Program-made: the position numbers and the translations under genes | Shown: positions 35,050 through 44,049 of the stretch, piece by piece | Numbering within the stretch: the first letter of the stretch is position 1 | Layout: every line of letters begins with the position of its first letter | Notes under the pieces: generated by a model | Told to the model about the DNA's origin: nothing | Seen by the model: only the letters and a program-made list of their open reading frames with translations | The model's database searches: none | Origin: Micromonospora sp. PLK6-60 | GTDB taxonomy: Bacteria > Actinomycetota > Actinomycetes > Mycobacteriales > Micromonosporaceae | Length of the DNA stretch: 64,000 nt | Reading direction: 5' to 3' | Assembly (NCBI RefSeq): GCF_019890675.1 | Contig: NZ_JAIOAA010000006.1 | Coordinates: forward strand, 124,001 to 188,000

Positions 35050-35304
35050 TCAGAGCTGCGGGGTGGTCAGGTCGCGCAGCAGACGGTCCTCCTCCACCCG
35101 CCAGTAGCCGTGCTCCTTGCCGTCCAGCAGCACCACCGGCAGCCGGTCGCCGTACTCCCGCTCCAGCTCGACGTCCCCGGTGACGTCCTTCTCGATCCAC
35201 CGGTCACCGGTGACCGCCACCACCCGGTCCAGCGCCGCGCGGGCCTCGTCGCACAGGTGGCAGCCGGGTCGGGTGATCAGGGCGAGCCGGGCGTCAGTGG
35301 ACAT
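35050..35304 (-). CDS. Glutaredoxin-like (DUF836) protein
   Basis: 84 residues from ATG 35304. The thioredoxin-fold motif ITRPGCHLCDEARAAL carries a CxxC (CHLC), followed by WIEKDVTGD and the cis-Pro strand DRLPVVLLDGKE. It is a likely cytoplasmic thiol-disulfide protein. It overlaps the 3' end of the acyl-CoA ligase gene by 11 bp and lies in the redox-related rex/bldN neighbourhood. Confidence 0.85.
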   Translation of the reverse strand: MSTDARLALITRPGCHLCDEARAALDRVVAVTGDRWIEKDVTGDVELEREYGDRLPVVLLDGKEHGYWRVEEDRLLRDLTTPQL

Positions 35305-36934
35305 CGGGCACCTCCGGGTGGGGGCCGGCCGGAGCCGACCGCAGCTGGGACTTACGGACCTTGCCGATCGCCGAGTACGGCAGCGAGTCGACGAACTCGA
35401 CGTCGGTCGGGCACTTGAACCGGGCCAGGTTACGGGCGCAGTGCGCAAGCAGCTCCGCCCCGGTCACCGACCGGCCGGGCACCGGCACCACGTACGCCCG
35501 GACAGTCTCCCCGGTCCGCGGGTGCGGCACGCCGAGGACCGCCGACTCGGCCACCGCCGGATGCGCGCCGAGCACCAGCTCCACCTCGCGCGGATAGACG
35601 TTGAAGCCGTTGACCAGGATCAGCTCGCCGAGCCGGTCGACCAGGAACAGGTCCCCGTCCTCGTCGGCGTAGCCGACGTCCCGGGTCGGCCACCAGCCGT
35701 CGGCGTCCGGGCCGCCCCGGCCGTCCGGCCAGTAGCCGGAGAAGAGGTTCGCCCCGCGCACCACGATCTCCCCGGGGTCGGTTCCCGGCACCTCCACCGC
35801 CAGGTCCGGCTCGTCGGGGTCGTCGTCCGGCTCCGGCCCGCCGTCCGGCCAGAGCACCGTCCCGTCCGGGCCGACCAGGCGCAGCTCGACGCCGGGCAGC
35901 GGCCGGCCCACCGAGCCGGGCTTCGGCTCGCCGCCGACCAGCGTCGAGGTGAGCACCGGGGCGGTCTCGGTCAGCCCGTACCCGACGTGCACCGGGTGGC
36001 CGGTGGCCTCGGTGAAGCGGGCCGCGACCGCCGGCTCCAGCGGCGCCGCGCCGCAGACCGCGACCCGGACCGTGGCCAGCGCCGCGGTCACCCGCGCGGC
36101 GTCCGCGCCGGCCCAGGCCAGGAACATCGACGGTACGCCGACCAGCACGGTGACCGGGTGCCGGGCGAGCACGTCCAGCCCCCCGTCGGGCCCGAGCTCG
36201 TCGACCAGCACCCCGGTCGCCCCGTGGTGCAGCACCGCGCCGAGCCCCGAGTTCAGCCCGTACGCGTGGAACAGCGGCAGGGCCAGCAGCACGGTGTCGT
36301 CCGGCCCGACCACCGCCGGTTCGATCAGGTCGAGCTGCTCGTGGTTGGCGGTCAACGCCCGGTGCGACAGCATCGCGCCCTTGGGCTGCCCCTCGGTGCC
36401 GGAGGTGTACAGCAGCACCGCCAGGTCCTCCCCGCCCCGGACGGGGAACCGGTCCGGGGCGGCGGCGGTCGGCGGCGTGGTGTGCACGGCGGTGAGCGCC
36501 GGCAGCGCCGCGGCGATCCCGGCGACCCGGTCCCGGACCTGCGCCGTGCAGATCAGCGTCGTGGCCCCGGAGTCGGCGAGCACGTGCCGCAGCTCCGGCG
36601 CGGTGAGTCCCGGGTTCAGCGGCACGGCCACCAGCCCGGCGCGCAGCGCGCCGAGGCAGGCCAGCACGAAGTCGGGCGTGTTGGGCAGCGCGACGGCGAT
36701 CCGGTCCGGCCGGTCCCCGGCTCCGGTCGCCGCGCCGGCCAGCGCGCCGGCGACGGCGGTCACCGCGGCGTCCAGTTCGGACCAGGTCAGGGTCTGCCCG
36801 CGCCAGCTCAGGGCGGGCCGCGCACCGCGGTCGGCGGCGGCCCGGCGGAGCCGGTCGGCGAGGTTCGGCGCGCGGTCGTCTGCTGCGTCCTGCACGGTCG
36901 CTGAGTCTGGCACAGCGCGCCGCGGGCGGACCAT
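35294..36934 (-). CDS. Acyl-CoA synthetase (AMP-binding enzyme)
   Basis: About 546 residues; the start is uncertain (ATG 36934, GTG 36913 or GTG 36895; none has a good ribosome site). ANL-superfamily signatures: A3 motif LLYTSGTEGQPKGAMLSH, VGYGLTETAPV, the hinge DVGYADEDGDLFLVDRLGELI and the C-terminal catalytic Lys in YSAIGKVRKSQL. It activates a carboxylic acid, probably a fatty or aryl acid, as acyl-AMP and then the CoA thioester. An acidic insert around LVGPDG...DDDPDEPDLAVE is unusual. Confidence 0.88.
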   Translation of the reverse strand: MVRPRRAVPDSATVQDAADDRAPNLADRLRRAAADRGARPALSWRGQTLTWSELDAAVTAVAGALAGAATGAGDRPDRIAVALPNTPDFVLACLGALRAGLVAVPLNPGLTAPELRHVLADSGATTLICTAQVRDRVAGIAAALPALTAVHTTPPTAAAPDRFPVRGGEDLAVLLYTSGTEGQPKGAMLSHRALTANHEQLDLIEPAVVGPDDTVLLALPLFHAYGLNSGLGAVLHHGATGVLVDELGPDGGLDVLARHPVTVLVGVPSMFLAWAGADAARVTAALATVRVAVCGAAPLEPAVAARFTEATGHPVHVGYGLTETAPVLTSTLVGGEPKPGSVGRPLPGVELRLVGPDGTVLWPDGGPEPDDDPDEPDLAVEVPGTDPGEIVVRGANLFSGYWPDGRGGPDADGWWPTRDVGYADEDGDLFLVDRLGELILVNGFNVYPREVELVLGAHPAVAESAVLGVPHPRTGETVRAYVVPVPGRSVTGAELLAHCARNLARFKCPTDVEFVDSLPYSAIGKVRKSQLRSAPAGPHPEVPDVH

Positions 36935-37355
36935 GCCCGCGTACGCCCCGGGGCCGTCCGGCGGCCCGGAGGTGAGCCGTCGTCGCGGTCCGACCAGGAC
37001 TTTCATCCCCGCCCCGGCCCGATCGTGAAAGTCAACCGCACACGACGGACAACCGGTCCGCCACTGGTGCGTCGTCCGGAGAAATACTTCCGCTCTGTGT
37101 AACGGACTTGCCACCCGCGGGTGACGTTGGCCCTATCATCACTCGGGTCGGCTCACCCCATTTGCCGTGAGTCGACACCCCTCAGCCCGAGGAGGCCCCC
37201 GTGCCCGTGAGCGCATTGGACCAGCACCTCAAGGGGATCTGCCGCCCGCCGGCACGTCCCGGACCGGCCCTGCCCCGAGGTGGCGGATCCGGTCCCGTCA
37301 CGGCCGCGCCGTGGCGCGCGGTGCGACCGACAGCCCACCGGACAGGGGAGGCGCG
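36935..37355 (+). other. 421-bp upstream region of the bldN-like gene
   Basis: No convincing gene is present. A short frame joins the sigma factor in phase but shows no homology. The region holds a BldD-box-like site (37089-37103), a -10-like TATCAT at 37134-37139 and then a leader of about 210 nt before the GTG. A long untranslated leader is plausible for this developmental gene. Confidence 0.5.
37089..37103 (-). promoter_or_regulatory. Candidate BldD box
   Basis: On the minus strand the 15 bases read GTTACACAGAGCGGA; against the BldD consensus nTnACnCwGnGTnAn only two constrained positions fail. It lies 253 bp upstream of the sigma-factor start. In Streptomyces bldN is a direct BldD target, which makes the site worth noting. 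Confidence 0.4.
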
Positions 37356-38339
37356 GTGACGACCTTCGGTTACGCGGAACGACCGGCTGGCCTGGCCGGC
37401 CCGACACCCCGCACGGGGATCAACGAACGGCTGACCGGCACCGGCGAGGACGCCTGGGGCCTCGCGGTCCGGGGGGACGAATCCCGCCGGGCGCGCAACC
37501 GGTCGTCACAGCACAACGAGGCACCACCCAGACCGGCGTCCCCGGGCGGCAACACCATGCCCGCCGGCCGGGTGGCCGCCCCGGCCCGGCCCGTGATGCC
37601 GGCGCAGGGCCGGCGTTCCGCCGAGACCCCCGCGGCGACGGACCCGTCCACCTCGGAGACGGCGGTCCTGCCCGCCGTCCGGCCGGACGGCTCCGCCGCG
37701 GAGACCGCGGTCCTGCCCGCCGTCCGGGACGCGACCCCCGCCACCGGCTACCCGAGCCGGCCCGACCCGTCGGATCCGGCCACCGAGGTCTGGACGCTGG
37801 TGGAGCGGGCCCAGGCCGGCGAGTCCGAGGCGTTCGGCCTGATCTACGACCGGTACGTGGACACCGTCTTCCGCTTCGTCTACTTCCGGGTCGGCAACCG
37901 CCAGCTCGCCGAGGACCTCACCTCGGACACCTTCCTGCGGGCGCTCAAGCGGATCGGCAGCTTCACCTGGCAGGGCCGGGATCTCGGCGCCTGGCTGGTG
38001 ACGATCGCCCGCAACCTGGTCGCCGACCACTTCAAGTCCGGTCGCTACCGGCTGGAGGTGACCACCGGTGACGTGTTGGACGCCGACCGGGAGGATCGCG
38101 GGCCCGAGGGCAGCCCGGAGGCGGCGGTGGTCGAGCACATCACCAACGTCGCCCTGCTCACCGCGGTGACCCAGCTCAACCCGGAGCAGCAGGAGTGCAT
38201 CGTGCTGCGGTTCCTGCAGGGCTTCTCGGTGGCCGAGACGGCCCGGGCGATGGGCAAGAACGAGGGCGCGATCAAGGCCCTCCAGTATCGGGCGGTGCGC
38301 GCACTGGCCCGGCTGCTCCCGGACGGTTTCCAGCCCTGA
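37356..38339 (+). CDS. bldN: ECF sigma factor, BldN type, with long N-terminal extension
   Basis: 327 residues from GTG 37356 (GGGGAG upstream). Residues 1-145 are Pro/Ala-rich with no fold, matching the pro-sequence that is cleaved from Streptomyces BldN. Region 2 (AFGLIYDRYVDTVFRFVYFRVGNRQLAEDLTSDTFLRALKRI, residues split) ends in FTWQGRDLGAWLVTIARNLVADHFKSGRYRLEVTTG. Region 4 is QQECIVLRFLQGFSVAETARAMGKNEGAIKALQYRAVRAL. These stretches agree closely with BldN as I remember it. It should direct aerial-growth and sporulation genes. Confidence 0.75.
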   Translation: MTTFGYAERPAGLAGPTPRTGINERLTGTGEDAWGLAVRGDESRRARNRSSQHNEAPPRPASPGGNTMPAGRVAAPARPVMPAQGRRSAETPAATDPSTSETAVLPAVRPDGSAAETAVLPAVRDATPATGYPSRPDPSDPATEVWTLVERAQAGESEAFGLIYDRYVDTVFRFVYFRVGNRQLAEDLTSDTFLRALKRIGSFTWQGRDLGAWLVTIARNLVADHFKSGRYRLEVTTGDVLDADREDRGPEGSPEAAVVEHITNVALLTAVTQLNPEQQECIVLRFLQGFSVAETARAMGKNEGAIKALQYRAVRALARLLPDGFQP

Positions 38340-38593
38340 GCAGTCCCCGCGGACACCGGCCCGGTCCACGCCGGCCGGCCATCCGCCGACCCCGGACCGG
38401 TCGCCCCGGCCCGCGCGGGCCGGGTCACCGCCGTCCCGGCCCCCGGCCGCCGTCGCGCCCCGCGCCGGACACGACCTGACGAGCGGAGTCCGGAAATCGA
38501 CGCCGATGCCGGTCCGGCCGGGGAAAGACCTGCTCAGGGGCTCGGCAGCGCAGTGACGGCCATCACCGACGGTGATTTCGGCGCTCCGCGCCC

Positions 38594-38622
38594 CGTAACT
38601 TGTGCCCGGCGCGGACCGTTTC
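38594..38622 (+). promoter_or_regulatory. Candidate sigma-BldN promoter before the RsbN-like gene
   Basis: CGTAAC (38594-38599), 17 nt, then CGTTTC (38617-38622). From memory, Streptomyces sigma-BldN promoters carry CGTAAC and CGTTGA about 16 bp apart, and rsbN is itself a BldN target. The site lies 152 bp upstream of the GTG at 38775 in an otherwise empty 435-bp gap. Confidence 0.5.
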
Positions 38623-38774
38623 TCCGGGTGCGACCGGTGGTTGCCCGGCGTCCCCCGGCCCACCCGGTTCGGAAACGCGGTCGACGCGGCCCTGCGCCGC
38701 TGGCATACCGCCGCACCGGTCGCTGGTGATCAGCATGGCCGATCGGCCGTGACCAGCGAGAGGAGGTGCCTGCG

Positions 38775-39659
38775 GTGGACAGCGACCTCTTCTCCCGTCG
38801 GCGCGCCGAGCGCTTCTCCCAGCTTCTCGACGAGGCCGACGGCGGCCGGCGGCATCATGTCCGCTCCCGCGCGGACGACCAGCTCGCCCCGCTCGTCACG
38901 GTCAGCAAGCGACTGCGGTCCGGACGCCCGGAGGTCGAGGTCGACGCCGGCTTCCGGACCGGCCTGCGGGCGATGCTGGTCGCCACCGCCGAACGCGAGG
39001 GCATCGGGGCGGCCACAGTGGAGAACGCCGGGACCGCCAGCGGTCGCGCCACGGCCGGCGCCTCGACCAAGGGTTCCTTCCTGCCGGCGGTGACCGCGCG
39101 GCGGGCCCGCGCCCGGGGCGCCGTCCTGGTCGGTGTCGCCGCCGGCGCGATCGCCCTCTCCGGCATCTCCGCGGCCAGCGAGAACGCGGTTCCCGGCGAC
39201 GCGCTATACGGCATGAAGCGCTCGACCGAACGGGCCCAGCTCGCGCTGGCCAGCTCCGACATCAGCCGGGGACAGCTCTTCCTGGACTTCGCCCGGACCC
39301 GCCTCGGCGAGGCCGCCACGATGCGCGGCGACCGGCCCGCCTTCACCGCCGTGCTGGACGACATGGACGCCGACACCCGCCAGGGCGTACGGCTGCTCAC
39401 CACGACCGCCGCGCAGCGCGCCGAGTCGGCCGGGCTGGACGCGGTCAACGCGTTCCTGACCGGGCAGCGGCGGGAGCTGGCCGGCCTGCTGGGCACCGTC
39501 ACCCGGGCCGAGCGGGACCGGACGCACCGGTCGATCGCCCTGCTCGACGCGATCCGCAAGCGGTCCGACGGGCTGCGCGCCGCGATCGCCTGCGACCTGC
39601 CCCCGTCCGGCAGCGACGCGCTCGGGCCGGTGCCCGACGTCTGTCCCGCCGACCGCTGA
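38775..39659 (+). CDS. DUF5667-type membrane protein, RsbN-like anti-sigma candidate
   Basis: 294 residues from GTG 38775 with AGGAGGTG 8 nt upstream. The N-terminal 110 residues are cytoplasmic and helical (DSDLFSRRRAERFSQLLDEA, LVTVSKRLRSG). One membrane helix is near residues 117-138 (AVLVGVAAGAIALSGISAAS), followed by NAVPGDALYGMKRSTERAQLAL, the DUF5667 hallmark, and a helical outer domain. Position directly after the BldN-like sigma gene, topology and the putative BldN promoter suggest it sequesters the sigma factor as RsbN does. Sequence homology to RsbN was not tested. Confidence 0.65.
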   Translation: MDSDLFSRRRAERFSQLLDEADGGRRHHVRSRADDQLAPLVTVSKRLRSGRPEVEVDAGFRTGLRAMLVATAEREGIGAATVENAGTASGRATAGASTKGSFLPAVTARRARARGAVLVGVAAGAIALSGISAASENAVPGDALYGMKRSTERAQLALASSDISRGQLFLDFARTRLGEAATMRGDRPAFTAVLDDMDADTRQGVRLLTTTAAQRAESAGLDAVNAFLTGQRRELAGLLGTVTRAERDRTHRSIALLDAIRKRSDGLRAAIACDLPPSGSDALGPVPDVCPADR

Positions 39660-39800
39660 GGCCGGCCGGGCACGGCTGCCCGGCCGCCACCCGGTCCGGT
39701 GAACGGGCAGCCAGGCACGCCACAGCTACCCGTTCGACCCGGTCGACCGCCGTCCGGCCCGGATACGCTCGCCTGGGCCGACGAGCGGAGGGAGGGCAGT

Positions 39801-40673
39801 GTGTCCCGCACCAGGAAGGTCACCGTCGCCACCGACCGCCACGGTCACACCAGCGGCTGGGCCGAGACGGAGCAGGCGCCACCGCGCGAGGTCGACCGGA
39901 CGGCGGCGGCCTTCTTCGACGTCGACAACACGATGATGCAGGGCGCGTCGATCTACTGGTTCGCCCGCGGGCTGGCCGCCCGCAAGTACTTCACCACCGG
40001 TGACCTGGCCCGGTTCGCCTGGCAGCAGGCCCGGTTCCGGCTGCTGGCCACGGAGCACGCCGGCGACATGTCGCAGGCCAAGGAGGCGGCGCTGGCCTTC
40101 ATCGAGGGCTGGCGGGTGGACGACGTGGAACGGCTCGCCGAGGAGATCTTCGACGAGCTGATGGCGCCCCGGATCTGGGCCGGTACGCGCCGGCTGGCGC
40201 AACGGCACCTGGATGCCGGCGAGCGGGTCTGGCTGGTCAGCGCGGCCCCGGTGGAGATCGGCCGGGTGATCGCGGACCGGCTCGGGTTGACCGGTGCGAT
40301 CGGCACGGTGGCCGAGGTGGTGGACGGGGCGTACACCGGCCGGCTGGTCGGCGACCTGATGCACGGGCCGGCCAAGGCGGAGGCGGTCACCCAGCTCGCC
40401 GTGGTCGAGGGGCTGGCGCTGGGCCGGTGCGTCGCCTACAGCGACTCCGCCAACGACCTGCCGATGCTCTCCGCGGTGGGCCGGGCGGTGGCCATCAACC
40501 CGGACAGCGCCCTGCTCCGGCAGGCCCGGGAACGGGGCTGGGAGGTGCGGGACTTCCGGACCGGGCGGCGGGCGTTCAAGATCGCCGTACCGTCGACCGC
40601 CGCGGCGGGGTTGCTGGCCGGCGCGGTCACCGCGGGCCTGGCGATGCAGCGCCGCCGCCGCGCCACCGGCTGA
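39801..40673 (+). CDS. HAD-IB family phosphatase (SerB/PSP-like)
   Basis: 290 residues from GTG 39801 with GGAGGG 5 nt upstream; the frame is open earlier but without homology. HAD motifs: AAFFDVDNTMMQG (nucleophile Asp), WLVSAAPVEIG and AYSDSANDLPMLSAVG. This branch (HAD-IB, CicA/SerB relatives) dephosphorylates small molecules or lipid phosphates. The C-terminus has a short hydrophobic stretch (AAAGLLAGAVTAGLAM) that may tether it to the membrane. It precedes an acyltransferase region, so a phospholipid role is possible. Confidence 0.86.
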   Translation: MSRTRKVTVATDRHGHTSGWAETEQAPPREVDRTAAAFFDVDNTMMQGASIYWFARGLAARKYFTTGDLARFAWQQARFRLLATEHAGDMSQAKEAALAFIEGWRVDDVERLAEEIFDELMAPRIWAGTRRLAQRHLDAGERVWLVSAAPVEIGRVIADRLGLTGAIGTVAEVVDGAYTGRLVGDLMHGPAKAEAVTQLAVVEGLALGRCVAYSDSANDLPMLSAVGRAVAINPDSALLRQARERGWEVRDFRTGRRAFKIAVPSTAAAGLLAGAVTAGLAMQRRRRATG

Positions 40674-40723
40674 CCCGGACCGCACCTGGCCGGGAACGGC
40701 GCTGACCGGCGTGGCCAGTGGCC

Positions 40724-40866
40724 CACGCGGCCGTTCCCCCAGCCGGCCGTTCCCCCACGCGGCCGTTCCCCCACCCGGCCGTTCCCCCACCCGGCCCTTC
40801 CCCCACCCGGCCCTTCCCCCACCCGGCCCTTCCCCCACGGCCGTTCCCCCACACGGCCGTTCCACC
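40724..40866. repeat. 16-bp tandem repeat, nine copies
   Basis: GGCCGTTCCCCCACCC or GGCCCTTCCCCCACCC repeats; the CC(G/C)TTC core begins at 40731, 40747, 40763, 40779, 40795, 40811, 40827, 40841 and 40857 (16 bp apart, one 14). A two-copy 18-bp repeat (CTCGCGCGGCAGTACCCC) follows at 40880-40917. It lies downstream of the HAD-IB gene; strongly C-rich on the plus strand. Confidence 0.9.
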
Positions 40867-40953
40867 ACACGCCGGCCACCTCGCGCGGCAGTACCCCCTC
40901 GCGCGGCAGTACCCCCTCGCCACCGCCGGCCGGCGGGACCCCTTGTTCGCGCC

Positions 40954-41106
40954 CTACCAACTTGATGTCGTAAACGAATCAGCGCACCGAGACCCGGCCG
41001 GACACCGCCACGAGCGTGCGGAATCAGCGCTGGTGACGCCGCCGCAACGACTCCGGCCGGCGAGATCGAAGTTCATCGTGATTCGCCTACGACATCAAGT
41101 TGGTAG
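40954..41106. mobile_element. MITE-like 153-bp element
   Basis: The ends are inverted repeats: CTACCAACTTGATGTCGTA at 40954-40972 is matched exactly by the complement at 41088-41106, and the match resumes after two bases with CGAATCA, 28 bp in all. GCGCC flanks both sides directly (40949-40953 and 41107-41111), as a 5-bp target duplication would. The 97-bp interior has no gene. No transposase is present, so mobilisation would need one elsewhere. Confidence 0.55.
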
Positions 41107-41424
41107 GCGCCGAGAAGCACTCCCCGGCGATGCCCGCGGCCCCCATCCGGGCCCGCGCGCGACGCCGCCGGGGGGCGACCCACGCCACCGCCCGGAGCGG
41201 CGGCCGAGAACTCCCGGTCAGGGGCAGGCCGGGACGGCTGGGCTGCGGACCGGCGGCGAAGCACCGGCCGGCCGGTGCTGATCGGCGCGACGGGCGACGC
41301 CGCCGCGCACTCGGGCGATCGCGGCCCGTGCGAGCGGTCCGCACCGCGCAGTCACGGTTGGCGCGGCCGGTCCTCCGCCTGGTGCCCCGGGTTGAACGGG
41401 TCGAGGTGCCGTGGCCGGCGGCGC
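41107..41424. other. Noncoding stretch after the MITE-like element
   Basis: About 320 bp before the 3' end of the acyltransferase gene. It is Arg/Ala-rich in all frames with no recognisable domain and no repeat noticed. Confidence 0.5.
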
Positions 41425-42594
41425 TCAGGGCCCGAACGGGTCGGGGCGGCGTTCCAGCAGCTCGTAGAGGGTGTGCTGGATGGTCTCCCGGACCTGGTCG
41501 GCGATGTTGAACACCACCAGCGGGTCGTCGGCCGAGTCGGTGAGGTGGGCGGTCGGGATCGGCGGGCAGAACTGGATCAGCCACTTGCTCGGCAGCGGCA
41601 CCATGCCCAGCGGCCCGAGCCAGGGGAAGGTCGGCGTCACCGGAAAATATGGCAGCTTGAGCAGCCGGGCCAGCGGCTTGATGTCGGCGAGCATCGGATA
41701 GATCTCCTCACCGCCGACGATGGCCACCGGCACGATCGGCGTACCGGTGCGCAGCGCCGCCGAGACGAAGCCGCCCCGCCCGAACCGCTGGAGCTTGTAG
41801 CGGTCGGCGTAGAGCTTGCCGACGCCCTTGAACCCCTCCGGGAAGACGCCGACCAGCTCGCCCGTGCCGAGCAGCCGCTCGGCGTCCGGGTTGCAGGCCA
41901 CCGTGCCGCCGGTCTTGCGGGCGATCTCGGAGACCACCGGCATCCGGAAGACCAGGTCGGCGCCGAGCAGCCGCAGGTAGCGGCGGGCCGGGTGCTGGTC
42001 GTGCAGGGCGGCGGAGAGGATCAGCGCGTCCAACGCCACCGTCCCGGAGTGGTTGCCCACCACCAGGCCGGCGCCGGAGTCCGGCACGTGCTCCAGGCCG
42101 AACACCTCGGTGCGGAACCAATCCCGGTAGAGCAGCCGCAGCAGCGGGTGGAAGACCGCCCCGGTCAGATCCGGGTCGAACCCGAACTCGTCCACCTCGT
42201 AGTCACCGGAGAGCCGCCGGCGCAGGAAGGCCAGCCCGCCGGCGACCCGGCGGTCCCAGGGGTCCCCCGGCCGGTCCGCCACCGCCGGGCCGCCCGGCGG
42301 GGCACTGCCGGTCGCGGCGCGGCCGGGTGCGGCCTTCTTCGGCGCGGCCTTCTTCCGGGGGGCAGTGGCCGCGCGGCCGGCACCCTCCGTCGCGGGAGCC
42401 GGTGCGGCCGGGCGGCGTTCCGGGGTGGGCACCGGCTCGTCGGTCGCGGCGGTGTCCGGCTCGTCGCGGGGGTCACCGACGGCGGCCCGGCGGGCGGTCC
42501 GCCGGTGCCCGTTGCGCAGGGCCGGCTCCACGTCCGGTCCGGCCACGTCCAGCGGTACGTCGTACCGGCCGGGCTCGCGCCGCTCGTCGGTCAC
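41425..42594 (-). CDS. 1-acyl-glycerol-3-phosphate acyltransferase-like protein
   Basis: 389 residues. Residues 1-110 are a disordered Ala/Pro/Lys-rich region (APRKKAAPKKAAPGRAA). The PlsC-type domain follows: HX4D catalytic motif as GNHSGTVALD, then GTVACNPDAERLL, the FPEG motif VFPEGFKG and VPVAIVGGEEIYP. It transfers an acyl group to a lysophospholipid or similar acceptor at the membrane. It overlaps the preceding epimerase gene by 4 bp (GTGA), so the two are co-translated. Confidence 0.87.
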   Translation of the reverse strand: MTDERREPGRYDVPLDVAGPDVEPALRNGHRRTARRAAVGDPRDEPDTAATDEPVPTPERRPAAPAPATEGAGRAATAPRKKAAPKKAAPGRAATGSAPPGGPAVADRPGDPWDRRVAGGLAFLRRRLSGDYEVDEFGFDPDLTGAVFHPLLRLLYRDWFRTEVFGLEHVPDSGAGLVVGNHSGTVALDALILSAALHDQHPARRYLRLLGADLVFRMPVVSEIARKTGGTVACNPDAERLLGTGELVGVFPEGFKGVGKLYADRYKLQRFGRGGFVSAALRTGTPIVPVAIVGGEEIYPMLADIKPLARLLKLPYFPVTPTFPWLGPLGMVPLPSKWLIQFCPPIPTAHLTDSADDPLVVFNIADQVRETIQHTLYELLERRPDPFGP

Positions 42595-43664
42595 TGCCGC
42601 TCCTCCATGGTCGCGCGCACCTGCCGGATCCCCTCCAGGACGAGCTGCTCGGCGGCGGCCAACTGGCCCCGGGTGAGCAGCGAGCCACCGTGGTGGGCGC
42701 GGATGAAGTCCTCGAAGGCCGCCGCGGTCGAGCGGGGCGTGAAACCGTACTCGCGCTCCAGCCGGGTGGTGTCGACGACCCGGCCGTGCACGAAGAGGTC
42801 GACCTGGTCCAGGCCGTACCGGCCGAAGCCGAGGTTGCGGGCCAGCGCGGCGGCCCCGGACAGGCCCGGCTCCAGCACCGGCACCGCGACCCGACCGGCC
42901 CGGCGGATCGCCTGGGAGAGGGAGAGCACCCCCGGACCGGCGACGTTGTACGTCCCCGGGTGCTCCTCGACGATCGACCGGTGCAGCACCTCCAGGGCGT
43001 CGTCGAAGTGCACGAACTGCAACCGGGGGTCGCGGCCGAAGACGGTGGGCACCAGCGGCTGGGCGAAGTAGCGGGTGAGGGTGGTGTCGGCGGTCGAACC
43101 GATGAACGGGGCGAACCGCAGCACGGTGGCGGTGACGTCGGGCCGGCGCCGGCGGAACCCGCGGACGTACCCCTCGATGTCGAGGATGTCGCGGCCGAAA
43201 CCGCCGCGCGGCACCTCGCGCGGCTCGGTCTCCTCGGTGAAGACGGCCGGGTCGCGGAACGACGCCCCGTAGGCGGCGGTGGAGGAGCGGACGACCAGCT
43301 TGCGCAGCCGGGGCGCCCGCTGGCAGGCGGCGAGCAGCTGCATGGTGCCGATGACGTTCTGGTCCTTCATCGCCGACCGGCCGCCGTGCTGCGGGTCGGG
43401 GGCGCTGACCAGCGCCAGGTGCACCACCGCGTCGACCTCGAGGTCGGCGAGGAGGCCGCCGAGCGAGCCCAGGTCGAGCCGGACCCGCTCGACCCGGTCG
43501 AGCAGGTCGGTGACCTCGGGGCCGGGCGAGGTGGGATCGACGCCGATCACCCGCTGGATGCGCGGGTCGGTGGCCAGCCGGGCCGCGACGTGCGCGCCCA
43601 GGTAGCGGCCGACCCCGGTGACGACGACGACCCCCGGCGCACCTGAGGTGTCACCGGGGGTCAT
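42591..43664 (-). CDS. NAD-dependent epimerase/dehydratase (extended SDR)
   Basis: 357 residues from ATG 43664. Rossmann start VVVVTGVGRYLGAHVAARLA (a GxxxxxG variant of TGxxGxxG), DLGSLGGLLADLEVDAVVHLALVS, the Ser of LVVRSSTAAYGAS and, where YxxxK is expected, GRDILDIEGYVRGFRRR, so the canonical catalytic Tyr-Lys pair is not obvious. It may therefore bind a nucleotide without classic dehydrogenase chemistry. Pairs with the acyltransferase downstream. Confidence 0.82.
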   Translation of the reverse strand: MTPGDTSGAPGVVVVTGVGRYLGAHVAARLATDPRIQRVIGVDPTSPGPEVTDLLDRVERVRLDLGSLGGLLADLEVDAVVHLALVSAPDPQHGGRSAMKDQNVIGTMQLLAACQRAPRLRKLVVRSSTAAYGASFRDPAVFTEETEPREVPRGGFGRDILDIEGYVRGFRRRRPDVTATVLRFAPFIGSTADTTLTRYFAQPLVPTVFGRDPRLQFVHFDDALEVLHRSIVEEHPGTYNVAGPGVLSLSQAIRRAGRVAVPVLEPGLSGAAALARNLGFGRYGLDQVDLFVHGRVVDTTRLEREYGFTPRSTAAAFEDFIRAHHGGSLLTRGQLAAAEQLVLEGIRQVRATMEERQ

Positions 43665-43782
43665 GTCGCGCTCCCACCTCGGCAGGCGGGATCGAGCCGG
43701 ATCGTCCACGGCCTGATCACCTGAGCCTCCGAGGGTCGACAGTTGGCAGGTGCCGGGGCAGCCGGGCCGGGCCCGGCCCCGG

Positions 43783-43884
43783 TCACTTGCCGAGACGGCG
43801 ACGCTGGACGCGGGTCTTGCGCAGCAGCTTGCGGTGCTTCTTCTTAGCCATGCGCTTGCGGCGCTTCTTGACCACCGAGCCCAT
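43783..43884 (-). CDS. Small ribosomal protein bS22 (AURKAIP1/COX24-like)
   Basis: 33 residues, starting [20 protein letters not shown] and ending [11 protein letters not shown]. This almost pure Arg/Lys peptide matches the actinobacterial small-subunit protein bS22 seen in mycobacterial ribosome structures. The ATG at 43884 has AAAGG 8 nt upstream. Such genes are often missed because of their size. A BldN-like promoter signature lies about 165 bp upstream. Confidence 0.9.
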   Translation of the reverse strand: MGSVVKKRRKRMAKKKHRKLLRKTRVQRRRLGK

Positions 43885-44049
43885 ACGACAGCCTTTCGAT
43901 GCAACGTTCGGGGCGGGCCGTGCCGTCGCCACCTCGGGTGGCGCGCACGATCGCTTCGGACAACGGACCGGACCAGTCAGCTGGGCGTCGGGGCGCACCA
44001 CTGCGCGGTCACGGTCGGGGTCCAGGGTAGCCGGAGTGCGTCAGCAGGA

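Noticed and set aside
37167..37355. In-frame N-terminal extension of the sigma factor
   Set aside because: Open frame only; a GGGGAG ribosome site before GTG 37356 and the expected length of the BldN pro-region favour the shorter form.
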